Shown here: positions 27,770-37,199 of the stretch, one piece after another
How positions within the stretch are numbered: position 1 is the first letter of the stretch
How the letters are laid out: the number at the start of each line of letters is the position of its first letter
Assembly (NCBI GenBank): GCA_018003035.1
Contig: JAGNEX010000001.1
Location: 31,150 to 95,149 of the forward strand
Length of the DNA stretch: 64,000 bases
From: Acidimicrobiia bacterium
GTDB lineage: Bacteria > Actinomycetota > Acidimicrobiia > IMCC26256 > JAGNEX01
Direction: 5' to 3'
Program-made: the position numbers and the translations under genes
The notes under the pieces: generated by a model
Told to the model about the DNA's origin: nothing
Database searches by the model: none
The model's input: only the letters and a program-made list of their open reading frames with translations

Positions 27770-30377
27770 CCCCGTAAACACGGACACCCGCGCAGAGCTT
27801 CGTGCCGAACTCGCCGCCGACGAGGGAGGACACCTTCCCGCGCTCGATGGCATGCGCGGTCTCGGTGTGGTGTTCGTCATGGCGTATCACCACGGCTTTG
27901 GATGGGCCAAAGGCGGGTTCCTCGCCGTCTCGATGTTCTTTACCCTGTCCGGGTTCTTGGTGACCTGGCTCGCGCTCCGGGAGTGGGGCAGGTCGGGCGG
28001 ACTCTCCATTTCGAAGTTCCTCGAACGCAGGGCTCGGCGGCTGCTGCCCGCCGCCGTCGTCACACTGATCCTGGTGATGGTCTTTGGGGTCGTCGCGGCC
28101 GATGCCGCGCAGCGCGACCGCTTGTCCTGGGACCTGGTCGCCTCAGCCACCTATTGGGCCAACTGGCGTGCCTATTTGTCCGGCAACGCCTACTTCGATG
28201 GGTTCGTTGAATCGAGCCCGCTTGAGCACTTTTGGTCACTTTCTATCGAAGAACAGTTCTATTTGATCTTTCCCTTTGTGGCCGTGCTCGTCTTCGCATG
28301 CGTTCGTCGCGGTCGCCGAAACCTGGCCAGCGGAGTGTGGCTGGTCGCGTTGGCGAGCGCGATCTGGACGGCGGTTGCCTATCAGCTGTGGGGCCCGGAA
28401 CGTGCCTATCTGGGCACCGATACCCGCGCTGCAGAGATCTTGATGGGGGTGGGTCTGGCGTGTGCGATCACCGGTCGGCGTGCCCTACTCGACAAATGGA
28501 AACGACCGCTAGCGGTTGTCGCTGGTATCGGAGCGGTCGTCTGGATCACCTTTATGTCCAGCGTCCCTTCCGACGTGGCGTTCGTCTATCGGGGCGGACT
28601 GGCCCTGACCGGTATTGCCACGATGGCGATGGTGCTGGCCGAGGTCGCAGGCCTGAGCGTGCTTGCGCCATTTCGCTGGGCAATTCCGGTGTGGTTCGGG
28701 CAACGTTCCTACGGCATCTACTTGCTCCACTTCCCGCTGTTCATGTGGATCGATTCTGATGTGACTAGCGCGACTGGTTGGGAGCTGTTCGCGATCCGGT
28801 TAGCGGTCGTCATCCCGTCCGCCGCTGCGATGTACGTGCTCGTGGAACAACCGATCCGTACCCGTCGAGCACTGCCATCGATCGACTTCTTGCGGTTTGT
28901 GCCTGGTGCAATCGCTGTCTGCGTGCTTGCTGCTTTGGTGATCCCGTTCCCGACCTTCGGTCCCGCCGACCTCACGTCGTCTCGGATCGCGCTGGGTGCC
29001 AGTCAGGACGAACTATCGGTTACTGTGCCAACGACGAAGGTCGAGCGCCGCGACAGAGTCCTCGTGATCTCGCTCGGACCGGGCGACCCTGTCAAGGATG
29101 AGCTCCTGCAGAGTCCCTTCGACGGGCCGATCGACTATCTGGATGGTGGAGATTTCTGGTGCGATGGCGAGGTGCGTGAATCCTGCGGGCCGTGGTGGGA
29201 GCGTTGGCCCCACCTGGTCGCAGACAAGCGCGTCGATGCTGTGTTGTTACTCGCACGCGACTTCGATGCTGCACCAGACCTATTGAGTCAAGTGGGCGCT
29301 CCGCCAGACGCCGATCGCGACTGGTTTTCGGCTCGGTTGCGCGATGGCGTTGACGCGCTGTCGGCGTCCGGCACTCCTGTTGTGGCGGCGACGCTGACGA
29401 AGCGGAACCTGATGCGAACCGTCGAACTTGATCTGGTGCCCCTTGAGGTTGCAGCCATCGAAGGTACCTTCGACGTGTCGATTGACACACCCGAGCTTCA
29501 GACCGTCGAACTGCCCGACGACGAGACGTCCGCGTCGGTGGCGAACGAAGCCATCACCGCACGCCTCGACGAAGAAAACTTGACCGTCATGGTGATGGGC
29601 GACTCGATGGGGGGCGGAGTCGCCGAGGGGCTACAGCGGTGGACCGAGACGCAAACCGACCTGGATGAAGTTGCAATTTGGGACTCGACCCGCGCCGGAT
29701 GTGGGTTCTTTGCGATGGCGTACCGCGACACCGACGCGGGGTGTGAAGGCCTGACCCAAACCCTGATCGACCGGTTGAACGCGGTCAAGCCAGATGTTGT
29801 CGTCGTCATCAATTCGAGTTCTGAGTTGGTCGCCCAGGAAGTCGAGGGCATCCGGACCCGTCCGGGAGACGCGTTGTATGACCTCGGCATGATTTCCGTC
29901 TACGAGCAGTGGCTGAAACGGTTCCGGGACATCGGTGCTCACGTCGTCTGGTTCAATGCCCCGTGTATGGGTGATGGTGCCGCTCGAATGTTTTCGGTCG
30001 ACACCACCGATATCTCGACTTTCAACACCCAGGTGATACCTGCGTTTTTGGAGCGCAACGAAGACGTCCAATTTTTTGACTCTGAATCCGCCCTATGCCC
30101 CGATGGCCAGTTCACCAGCGAGCTCGGTGGGATGGAGAACGCCCGTCCAGACGGAATGCACTTGAGCGAAGACGCCACCGTCTGGTTTGCACAAACTTAC
30201 GGGCCCACCATCCTGGGGCTCAGCAGGGAGACCCCTCACCGTTCCACACCGGGCGCTTCTGGTGATCGGACGGGTGGTGGGGACGCCAGCGCAACCAACG
30301 GATCGAACTCTACGATTGACAACACCGTCGCTCACCAGTCCACAGGTGCTAACAAAACAGGGCGCGGACAGCGCTGA
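27753..30377 (+). CDS. OatA-like membrane O-acyltransferase (acyltransferase-3 plus SGNH domain)
   Basis: A two-part enzyme of the OatA/OafB kind that moves acyl groups from the cytoplasm to cell-surface glycans. The 874-aa protein starts with PALDGMRGLGVVFVMAYHH (acyltransferase-3 signature with catalytic His), has about 10 transmembrane helices to residue 400, then an extracytoplasmic SGNH hydrolase-like domain with the Ser block VMVMGDSMGGG near residue 614 and the Asp/His block RPDGMHLSEDA near residue 805. A hydrophilic tail ends it. It overlaps relA by 17 bp and sits between relA and hisS. The acceptor (peptidoglycan, arabinan or another glycan) is not known. Confidence 0.85.
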   Translation: MSLQADPVNTDTRAELRAELAADEGGHLPALDGMRGLGVVFVMAYHHGFGWAKGGFLAVSMFFTLSGFLVTWLALREWGRSGGLSISKFLERRARRLLPAAVVTLILVMVFGVVAADAAQRDRLSWDLVASATYWANWRAYLSGNAYFDGFVESSPLEHFWSLSIEEQFYLIFPFVAVLVFACVRRGRRNLASGVWLVALASAIWTAVAYQLWGPERAYLGTDTRAAEILMGVGLACAITGRRALLDKWKRPLAVVAGIGAVVWITFMSSVPSDVAFVYRGGLALTGIATMAMVLAEVAGLSVLAPFRWAIPVWFGQRSYGIYLLHFPLFMWIDSDVTSATGWELFAIRLAVVIPSAAAMYVLVEQPIRTRRALPSIDFLRFVPGAIAVCVLAALVIPFPTFGPADLTSSRIALGASQDELSVTVPTTKVERRDRVLVISLGPGDPVKDELLQSPFDGPIDYLDGGDFWCDGEVRESCGPWWERWPHLVADKRVDAVLLLARDFDAAPDLLSQVGAPPDADRDWFSARLRDGVDALSASGTPVVAATLTKRNLMRTVELDLVPLEVAAIEGTFDVSIDTPELQTVELPDDETSASVANEAITARLDEENLTVMVMGDSMGGGVAEGLQRWTETQTDLDEVAIWDSTRAGCGFFAMAYRDTDAGCEGLTQTLIDRLNAVKPDVVVVINSSSELVAQEVEGIRTRPGDALYDLGMISVYEQWLKRFRDIGAHVVWFNAPCMGDGAARMFSVDTTDISTFNTQVIPAFLERNEDVQFFDSESALCPDGQFTSELGGMENARPDGMHLSEDATVWFAQTYGPTILGLSRETPHRSTPGASGDRTGGGDASATNGSNSTIDNTVAHQSTGANKTGRGQR

Positions 30378-30381
30378 CGCA

Positions 30382-30387
30382 TAGGAT
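30382..30387 (+). promoter_or_regulatory. Possible -10 element (TAGGAT) for leaderless hisS
   Basis: TAGGAT is followed by 8 bp and the hisS GTG at 30396, with no ribosome-binding site in between. It is the same hexamer and spacing class as before ruvC. Confidence 0.4.
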
Positions 30388-30395
30388 TCACCGGC

Positions 30396-31673
30396 GTGTC
30401 AGCCAGCGGCCAACAATCACAACAGTTCCGTTCGCCTATCGGAACCCGCGACGTCCTGCCGCCAGAATCAGCGGAGTGGGACCGGCTTGTCGGCACCTTT
30501 TCGAGCCTGGTGTCGCGATGGGGCTTTGCTCGGCTGCTCACGCCGGTCTTTGAACATCTCGAAGTGATATCTCGCGCAGGTGAGTCCACCGATGTGGTCA
30601 CCAAAGAGATCTACCAATTCACCGATCGCGGCGGGCGTGAGCTAGCGCTACGCCCCGAGGGGACGGCCCCGGTCGTCCGAGCCTTTGTCGAACATCGACC
30701 GCCGACACCGTGGAAGGTCTGGTACTTCTCGCCCAACTTCCGTTACGAGCGACCTCAAAAGGGTCGCTACCGGCAGCACCACCAATTGGGCGTAGAGGCA
30801 ATCGGCACATCGGATCCGTGGCTCGATATCGAGATCATCGCCATGGCGTGGGATTTCTATGCGTCGGTCGGCCTTGACGGGGTGGCGCTCCGGATCAATT
30901 CACTCGGAGATCCCGACGACCGAGCTGCTTATCGCACAGCGCTCAGAGCGTTCCTCGCTCCGCGGCTCGGCGACTTGACCGAAGAGAGTCAGCGACGGGC
31001 CGAGGTAAACCCCCTGCGGCTGTTCGATGCGAAAGCCGCAGGCGATCGCGGGATCATGACCGATGCGCCGAAGCTCAAGGACTATTTGGGGCCCGCTGCC
31101 GCGGCTCACTTCGAAGCGGTCCAGGGCGGGCTGACGCATTTGGGTATTCCGTTTTCCCTCGACGACACGTTGGTCCGGGGCCTCGACTACTACATGCGGA
31201 CCACGTTTGAGTTTTCCGCCACGACCCTTGACGCCGCGCAGAACGCGGTCGGTGGGGGCGGCAGGTACGACGGGCTGACCGCCAGTATGGGGGGACCAGA
31301 TGAACCCGGGATTGGCTTTGGTATCGGAGTCGAACGACTGCTCCTGGCGCTCGGCAAGGAACAAAGTGACGCCGCGTCCATCGACGTCTTCTGTATCGAT
31401 CTACGTAAAGATGCCGACCCCCAAGCGGTTCCATCGGCGCTCACAATCTCTGCCGAGCTGCGCCGTGCCGGTTTGAGCGTCGAACACACCTATGACGGTC
31501 GATCGGTCAAGGCACAGTGGAAGGCCGCGGACCGATTCAATGCTCGGTTCGCTGTCCTCATCGGGGACCGCGAAGTCCAGGCCGGCACCGTGCAGCTCAA
31601 GGACCTGCATTCAGGAGAACAGACCGAGGTCGCGATCGGCGACGTCGCCACGCTGGTGGAGCAAGGCCGCTAA
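30396..31673 (+). CDS. hisS: Histidyl-tRNA synthetase
   Basis: Class II synthetase for tRNA-His, 425 aa. Motif 2 is FRYERPQKGRYRQHHQLGVEAIG, the HisA motif LVRGLDYYMRTTFEF, and GIGFGIGVERLLLAL is motif 3. The C-terminal anticodon-binding domain follows. GTG start. The aspS gene follows after 123 bp. Confidence 0.95.
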   Translation: MSASGQQSQQFRSPIGTRDVLPPESAEWDRLVGTFSSLVSRWGFARLLTPVFEHLEVISRAGESTDVVTKEIYQFTDRGGRELALRPEGTAPVVRAFVEHRPPTPWKVWYFSPNFRYERPQKGRYRQHHQLGVEAIGTSDPWLDIEIIAMAWDFYASVGLDGVALRINSLGDPDDRAAYRTALRAFLAPRLGDLTEESQRRAEVNPLRLFDAKAAGDRGIMTDAPKLKDYLGPAAAAHFEAVQGGLTHLGIPFSLDDTLVRGLDYYMRTTFEFSATTLDAAQNAVGGGGRYDGLTASMGGPDEPGIGFGIGVERLLLALGKEQSDAASIDVFCIDLRKDADPQAVPSALTISAELRRAGLSVEHTYDGRSVKAQWKAADRFNARFAVLIGDREVQAGTVQLKDLHSGEQTEVAIGDVATLVEQGR

Positions 31674-31796
31674 AGACGAGCGCCGCGGAACCCTCCGACG
31701 GCGAAGCACCGGGAAGCTCGCCGTGTACTCGGTCTTGGTGAGAACACCCGACTAAATGAACTTGATCCCAAACTTTCATTCGAAGGACCTGGTTAC

Positions 31797-33563
31797 ATGA
31801 GTATGAGGACGATGGTCGCGGCCGGAATCGCCAACGCCGCAATCGGCGAAGAAGTCACGCTGTGCGGATGGGTCGCGAATCGTCGTGATCATGGCGGCAT
31901 CGTGTTTCTAGATCTGCGAGACGCGAGCGGAATCGCCCAGGTCGTCGCCGACCCCGCCGCTGCTGGCTGTGAAGTCGCGCACGATGTTCGCGCCGAGTAT
32001 GTGATCCAGGTCACCGGCGTGGTCTCTGCCCGTCCAGAGGGGACCGTGAACGAAGACCTTCCGACCGGGCGTGTGGAAGTGGCCGCTGGTTCGTTGGTGG
32101 TGCTCAACAAATCCGAGCCGCTTCCGTTCCCACTGGACGAAACCCACCACGGAGTGGACGAAGCGCTGCGCCTCAAGTACCGCTACCTCGATCTGAGAAA
32201 GCCCCGAATGACCCGGAACCTTCGGGTTCGTGCCGAGACGGTGCGCGCCATTCGCCAGGCATTCGATGCGCAGAACTTTGTCGAAGTTGAGACGCCAACG
32301 TTGACGTTGTCGACCCCCGAAGGCGCTCGCGACTACCTGGTCCCAAGCCGCACACAACCCGGTTCGTTCTACGCGCTCCCGCAGTCGCCGCAATTGTTCA
32401 AGCAGCTGCTGATGGTCGGCGGACTCGACCGCTACTACCAGATCGCCCATTGCTGGCGAGACGAAGACCTCCGAGCCGACCGCCAGCCCGAATTTACCCA
32501 GCTCGACATGGAAGCGTCGTTTGTCGACGACACCGACATTCGCGAAATCGTCACGGTCGCGGTGCAACGTGTCGTAGCAAACGTAGCGGGCACCGATATC
32601 GGTCCGATCCCATCGATGACATGGGCCGAAGCCATGCAGCGCTACGGCACCGACAAGCCGGACACGCGTTTTGGGTGCGAGCTCAATGATGTGACCGGTG
32701 TGTTCGCTGGGAGCGAGTTCCGCGCGTTCGCTGGGAATTCGGTGTTCGGCATCTGCGTCCCCAGTGCGGGCGATGCAACACGGAGCCGACTCGACGCGTG
32801 GACCGATCGGGCCAAAGCACTCGGGGCCGCGGGGTTGGTATGGATGCGCGTTACCTCGGACGGGGTTGAGTCCCCGGTGGCGAAGTTCTGCACCGAGGCC
32901 GAACTATCGGCGCTGACTGAAAGTTTGGGGGCCGCAAGCGGAGACCTCATGTTGTTGGTTGCCGATAGCCGCGCTTTGAAGTGTCAGACCGTGCTCGGTC
33001 AATTGAGGTTGGAGATCGCAGCCGAACGCGGCCTTCGCCCCGAAAGCCTTGGCCAGGGACTCAACTTCTTGTGGGTGACCGACTTTCCGCTTTTTGAGCC
33101 CGAGGCGGAGGGCGACCCGGTGCCGGCGCATCACCCCTTCACCATGCCGCATCCGGATGACATCGACTTCTTGCGCAGCGATCCCCTGCGCGTTCGGTCG
33201 CTCGCCTACGACCTGGTGTTGAACGGGGTCGAGCTCGGATCAGGGTCGGTTCGTATCCATCGTCCCGACCTTCAGGCGGAGATCTTCTCCGTTCTAGGAA
33301 TCGACGAGGAGCGTGCCGAAGAGCGTTTTGGATTCCTACTTCAGGCCTTCAGATTCGGTGCTCCTCCTCATGCTGGTTTTGCATTTGGCGTCGATCGGCT
33401 CGTGATGATCCTCTGCGATGAACAGTCGTTGCGTGAAGTGATTGCGTTCCCCAAGACCCAGTCCGGGGCCGACCCGTTGACCGGGGCGCCCGGACCCGTC
33501 GACGCAGGTCAACTCGTGGATCTGGGGCTGCGAATCTCGGTGCCAAAGCCCACCAATTCCTGA
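31797..33563 (+). CDS. aspS: Aspartyl-tRNA synthetase, probably non-discriminating (Asp/Asn)
   Basis: The 588-aa bacterial-type AspRS has the OB-fold anticodon domain, motif 2 (RDEDLRADRQPEFTQLD), the GAD insertion and motif 3 (FGVDRLVMIL). In the anticodon-binding loop the sequence is RRDHGG with His at residue 32. Discriminating enzymes such as that of E. coli have Leu here (RRRDLG), and His is linked to charging of both tRNA-Asp and tRNA-Asn, so a GatCAB amidotransferase would be expected elsewhere. GAAGGA lies 11 bp before the ATG. Confidence 0.94.
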   Translation: MSMRTMVAAGIANAAIGEEVTLCGWVANRRDHGGIVFLDLRDASGIAQVVADPAAAGCEVAHDVRAEYVIQVTGVVSARPEGTVNEDLPTGRVEVAAGSLVVLNKSEPLPFPLDETHHGVDEALRLKYRYLDLRKPRMTRNLRVRAETVRAIRQAFDAQNFVEVETPTLTLSTPEGARDYLVPSRTQPGSFYALPQSPQLFKQLLMVGGLDRYYQIAHCWRDEDLRADRQPEFTQLDMEASFVDDTDIREIVTVAVQRVVANVAGTDIGPIPSMTWAEAMQRYGTDKPDTRFGCELNDVTGVFAGSEFRAFAGNSVFGICVPSAGDATRSRLDAWTDRAKALGAAGLVWMRVTSDGVESPVAKFCTEAELSALTESLGAASGDLMLLVADSRALKCQTVLGQLRLEIAAERGLRPESLGQGLNFLWVTDFPLFEPEAEGDPVPAHHPFTMPHPDDIDFLRSDPLRVRSLAYDLVLNGVELGSGSVRIHRPDLQAEIFSVLGIDEERAEERFGFLLQAFRFGAPPHAGFAFGVDRLVMILCDEQSLREVIAFPKTQSGADPLTGAPGPVDAGQLVDLGLRISVPKPTNS

Positions 33564-33596
33564 TGTCTCCCCTGAGGCATCAACCGGACCGGTACG

Positions 33597-34901
33597 ATGC
33601 CAAGCGCCGTGGACCTCTTTACCGAATCTGCTGAGGTGGTCGCTGCTGAGAATGCTCCGCTCGCAGCGAGGCTCCGCCCGAAAAGCCTCGACGATGTCGT
33701 CGGGCAAGACCATCTTCTCGCGCCAGGGCGCCCGCTGGCGGTGTTGGTCAAGCGCGACGCGATGACTTCGGTGGTGTTTTGGGGGCCGCCGGGGACGGGC
33801 AAAACTTCCGTCGCCCAGCTCATTGCCAAGGAATCGTCGTTCGCGTTCGTTGCCTTGTCGGCGGTGACAACCGGGGTGGCAGAGGTTCGTGCCGAGGTAG
33901 CTGCAGCGAAGCGCCGACTTGGGGAACAGGGCCAACGCACTCTCTTGTTCTTAGACGAGATCCACCGGTTCAACCGCTCCCAACAAGACGCCCTGTTGCC
34001 CCACGTCGAATCTGGGGTGATCACGTTGGTGGGAGCGACCACGGAGAACCCATCGTTCAGTCTGAACGCCGCCCTGTTGTCGAGGTCGTTGCTGTTTCAG
34101 TTCCGTCCCCTGACCGCGGAGGCGGTCTCGGTGTTGCTTGACCGTGGGATCGAACTACTGGGTGTACCGGTCAGCGAAGACGCCCGCGGCTTTCTGATCG
34201 ATGCCACCGGTGGGGATGCTCGAAGTGCACTTCACGCGTATGAAACCTCCTCCCATCTAGCTGCAGGAAACGGACGCGCCGAGGTGACCGTCGATGATGT
34301 CGAGGCCGCTTTGGAAACGCGGCCGCAGCGTTATGGCCCCGATGCGCATTACGACGTCATTTCGGCGTTCATCAAATCGATTCGCGGCAGCGACACCGAC
34401 GCCGCCCTCTACTGGCTCGCGACGATGCTCGAAGCGGGGGAGGACCCTCGGTTCATCGCTCGACGCCTGGTCATCAGTGCCAGCGAAGACGTCGGGATGG
34501 CCGATTCGAGGGGCTTGCTCGTGGCGGACGCGGCGTTCAATGCTGTTGAACGAATAGGCCTTCCCGAGGCGCGGATCAATCTGGCGCATGCGACCGTGTA
34601 CTTGTCTCGAGCCCCAAAATCGAACCGCGCCTACGTCGCTCTTGGCGAGGCGCAAGAGGCAGTGCGCCAATCGCCGAACATCGATGTTCCACTCCCGCTG
34701 CGGGACGGCTCGAGTTCGGCATCCAAACGTGCCGGCCATGGGCAGGGCTACAAATACCCGCACGACGACCCAACCGGTTGGGTCGCCCAGGACTATCTGC
34801 CCCAAGAGGTGAAGAACCAAAAGTTCTACCGGCCGACCAGTCACGGTGCCGAGGCTCGGGCCAAGGTGGATTGGTGGCGGATCGAAGGTGACCGACCATG
34901 A
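33597..34901 (+). CDS. rarA: Replication-associated recombination protein RarA (MgsA) AAA+ ATPase
   Basis: A clamp-loader-like ATPase that acts at stalled replication forks. The 434-aa product has LRPKSLDDVVGQDHLL, Walker A GPPGTGKTS, Walker B LFLDEIHRF, sensor 1 GATTENPSF and the C-terminal tetramerisation part (GQGYKYPHDDPTGWVAQDYLP). It overlaps the next small gene by 4 bp. In many actinobacteria aspS-rarA is followed by a small DUF948-type gene and alaS; alaS is missing here. Confidence 0.93.
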   Translation: MPSAVDLFTESAEVVAAENAPLAARLRPKSLDDVVGQDHLLAPGRPLAVLVKRDAMTSVVFWGPPGTGKTSVAQLIAKESSFAFVALSAVTTGVAEVRAEVAAAKRRLGEQGQRTLLFLDEIHRFNRSQQDALLPHVESGVITLVGATTENPSFSLNAALLSRSLLFQFRPLTAEAVSVLLDRGIELLGVPVSEDARGFLIDATGGDARSALHAYETSSHLAAGNGRAEVTVDDVEAALETRPQRYGPDAHYDVISAFIKSIRGSDTDAALYWLATMLEAGEDPRFIARRLVISASEDVGMADSRGLLVADAAFNAVERIGLPEARINLAHATVYLSRAPKSNRAYVALGEAQEAVRQSPNIDVPLPLRDGSSSASKRAGHGQGYKYPHDDPTGWVAQDYLPQEVKNQKFYRPTSHGAEARAKVDWWRIEGDRP

Positions 34902-35233
34902 CCGCTGTGATCATCGTTGTCCTGGTCGCGATCTTGGCGATGCTCATCTGGGTTGGAATCAGGCTGAACGCATCACTTGGCGTGGTGCTCCGCCGGCTCG
35001 ATGAGATCGAGGCACGGGTGGCGGATCAGCAGCGCCTGACCGCGGCCGTCGGTGAACGCTTGGATGAGTCACACGTCAAGGTAGAAGACGTGAGGCACCT
35101 GCTGGTCTACGGTGAGCTGCCTCCGTCTGATGAGCCAACCCCCGCACTTGTTCGACTGCTGTCGTGGGTGTCGGGCGTTCGCCGCACGGGCCAGGTCCTT
35201 CGCAATGGCTCAGGTTCTCATGCCGACGGCTGA
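34898..35233 (+). CDS. Small membrane-anchored coiled-coil protein
   Basis: A 111-aa protein with one N-terminal transmembrane helix (residues 2-24), then a probable coiled coil (LRRLDEIEARVADQQRLTAAV) and a polar tail. It resembles in layout the DUF948-type proteins that follow rarA in other actinobacteria; I cannot confirm the family. It is translationally coupled to rarA (ATGA at 34898-34901). Confidence 0.65.
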   Translation: MTAVIIVVLVAILAMLIWVGIRLNASLGVVLRRLDEIEARVADQQRLTAAVGERLDESHVKVEDVRHLLVYGELPPSDEPTPALVRLLSWVSGVRRTGQVLRNGSGSHADG

Positions 35234-35281
35234 AGCCGAAAGCGGTGGCGAGGTTTCCGCAGGTGACGGGGGAGTCCTTCG

Positions 35282-35530
35282 ATGAAACGAACACGCTGGT
35301 TTGGCATCGGCGTCTTGACCGGCAGTTATGCGGTTGCGGCGCTGGCAAAACGGTTCAAGGCGTTGTCGGGCCGCTTCGACCTTCGTTCCCGGGCCGTTGA
35401 TTCCCGTGGCCGAGCGCAAGGTCGGTGGACTGAAGCCCGGCGAGCGGGCCGCCTCGCGGCGATGGCCCGGGAGCGAGATCTCATGGCGAAACCGTTGAGG
35501 CTTCCCAAGGATCCCGACCCCCGGACCTAG
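35282..35530 (+). CDS. Small basic protein of unknown function
   Basis: An 82-aa product with a short hydrophobic start (GIGVLTGSYAVAALA) and a strongly Arg-rich remainder. A GGGGGAG sequence lies about 10 bp upstream of the ATG. It is 48 bp after the previous small gene and is likely the last gene of the aspS-rarA run. I know no function for it. Confidence 0.55.
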   Translation: MKRTRWFGIGVLTGSYAVAALAKRFKALSGRFDLRSRAVDSRGRAQGRWTEARRAGRLAAMARERDLMAKPLRLPKDPDPRT

Positions 35531-35558
35531 TCGCAAATGGCGCAGTAGCGCTCCAGTG

Positions 35559-37199
35559 TTAGCGGCGAGGTGCCGTCAGCACTTCCAGCCACATCCCAAC
35601 CCAAGCGGCGAGGAATCCTCGGATCGCTTTGATGATGGTTGCAATCTGAGCGGACTGGTTGGCCTGCATCTCACCAATCTTTTCGGGGGTGAACCGGGCC
35701 AGGACCGCATCGGTGAACTTCTGTGCCAAATGTTGAGCGGCTGCCTGCCATTTGGGAACTACCGGTGAACTCGTCACGACAGTGTCTTCGGTTGTTTCGG
35801 ACTGGTTGTCTTCCATCGGCGGCACGACAGGCTCTTCGGCCGAGTCCTCAGCAACGGTGGTCGATGTAACGTCCTCGACGGTGTCGGTTTCGGTCGTCAC
35901 TTCGGTGTCGGGAGCGACTTCGTCTTCCATGACGGGTGCTTCGGTGTCGTCGATGACGGTGACGTCTTGCGGGTCGGTGTCGGTCGTTTCGACGGTGCTT
36001 GTTTCGACGGTCACTTCGGTGTCGGGAGCGACTTCGTCTTCCATGACGGGTGCTTCAGTGTCGTCGATGACGGTGACCTCTGGCACGTCTGGAGTGACGA
36101 GCTCAACCGTGCTTGTTTCGACGGTGACCTCGTTGCCGGGTCCGATCTCGTCTTCCATGACCGGCGTCGCGATTTCCTCAACCCCTGGAACCGGAGTGCC
36201 ATCTGTCGAGACACCCGGCAGTGCGGTGATGCCGACCTCTGGAGTGCTGACTCCAGGCGACGGCGGATCAACGACCGTGGTCTGGGTTACCTCGGCGACG
36301 GTCGTGGGAACTTCGTAGATCGGCGGTTCGATCGCAATGACCGGTTCCGGAGCTGTGACCGGACCGGCGAAGTCGGTTGGCGGCGTGCAGGCCTTCCATG
36401 GGTCGGCAAACAGCGAGCGCTCCTTGATGACGAGGTGTACCGGCACGCTCCAGGTCATCGAGCAGGCTGAGTCGCCGGCGTAGCTGATCGCGAAGATCGG
36501 CTTGCCGAGCTCCGCAAAAGGCTTGAGCATGCCGCACTCATTCCACAGTTGGCAGCTTTCGTTGATGGAGAAGTCGACGTCACCAGCCAGTTCGGGAGCG
36601 ATGGACAGCGCGTTCTTCAGCCCGATCATCAAGCCAGCGTTGTGAGCCGTGTCGGCGAGGTAACGCACGTAGCGGATCTGTTCCTCGGCGGTGAGGTCGA
36701 AGCCTGTGTTGTGGGTAAACGAATCAACGTTGTCTGGGTCAACGGCATCACAGCCCTTGTCCGCTGCGAGCGCGATGCGGTTGGCCATGACTGGTCCGAC
36801 CGCATCGAGGTTCGAGATGTCCAGCCAACGCTCACCCGGCCAGTCGCCGAGGGCATTGCCCACCGCGTCGGCAGGGAATTGATTGGCGTCTGAGCGCCAG
36901 TCTTCGTGGGTGCCGCCCGAGAAGTAACAGATCACGGTCGCGCCAGCGTTTCGGCGCGCATTGATCTGGTCAGCTGAGACGTCAAAGAGGTCGACTTCAT
37001 ACACGGAAACGCCGGGGATGACCCCGCCGGGGTCGCCCTGCAGCGCGATATGCCAGGCCGCATCAGCGGGTGGTGGCCAGGCGCCTGCGGCTTTAACGCG
37101 CTGTTGGCCAATCAGGATCGTCAGAAGTGCGGCCGCGAGCGCGATCGATATGGAGATCGCGACCGGCTTGCGCCCCAATCTGTGAGAGAGCTGAAACAC
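35559..37199 (-). CDS. Secreted GH114-type (endo-alpha-1,4-polygalactosaminidase-like) hydrolase with acidic repeat tail
   Basis: The 546-aa product has a signal anchor (residues 12-30) and a TIM-barrel domain with family marks VYEVDLFDVS, GATVICYFSGGTHEDWR, PGERWLDI, CDAVDPDNVDSFTHNTGF, GLKNAL and FSINESCQLWNECG. GH114 enzymes cut galactosaminogalactan-type exopolysaccharides; the Asp/Glu in the DPDNVD strand region are the likely acids. After residue 290 comes a Pro/Thr/Val and acidic region with a 38-residue repeat (about 2.5 copies, PVMEDEVAPDTEVTVETSTVE) and a C-terminal amphipathic or hydrophobic stretch (AQHLAQKF...AAWVGMWLEV). GTG 37199 is preferred over ATG 37265, because AAGGGG lies 9 bp upstream of it and the extra 22 residues are not family-like. 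The leader may be structured (see that entry). Confidence 0.8.
   Translation of the reverse strand: MFQLSHRLGRKPVAISISIALAAALLTILIGQQRVKAAGAWPPPADAAWHIALQGDPGGVIPGVSVYEVDLFDVSADQINARRNAGATVICYFSGGTHEDWRSDANQFPADAVGNALGDWPGERWLDISNLDAVGPVMANRIALAADKGCDAVDPDNVDSFTHNTGFDLTAEEQIRYVRYLADTAHNAGLMIGLKNALSIAPELAGDVDFSINESCQLWNECGMLKPFAELGKPIFAISYAGDSACSMTWSVPVHLVIKERSLFADPWKACTPPTDFAGPVTAPEPVIAIEPPIYEVPTTVAEVTQTTVVDPPSPGVSTPEVGITALPGVSTDGTPVPGVEEIATPVMEDEIGPGNEVTVETSTVELVTPDVPEVTVIDDTEAPVMEDEVAPDTEVTVETSTVETTDTDPQDVTVIDDTEAPVMEDEVAPDTEVTTETDTVEDVTSTTVAEDSAEEPVVPPMEDNQSETTEDTVVTSSPVVPKWQAAAQHLAQKFTDAVLARFTPEKIGEMQANQSAQIATIIKAIRGFLAAWVGMWLEVLTAPRR
35896..36191 (-). repeat. In-gene 114-bp (38-codon) tandem repeat in the GH114 gene
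   Basis: A 68-bp block at 35896-35963 recurs with a single visible mismatch at 36010-36077, and in diverged form from 36124. The period is exactly 114 bp, so the frame is kept. Each unit encodes an acidic segment ending in a VTVIDDTEAPVMEDEV-type sequence. Confidence 0.8.
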
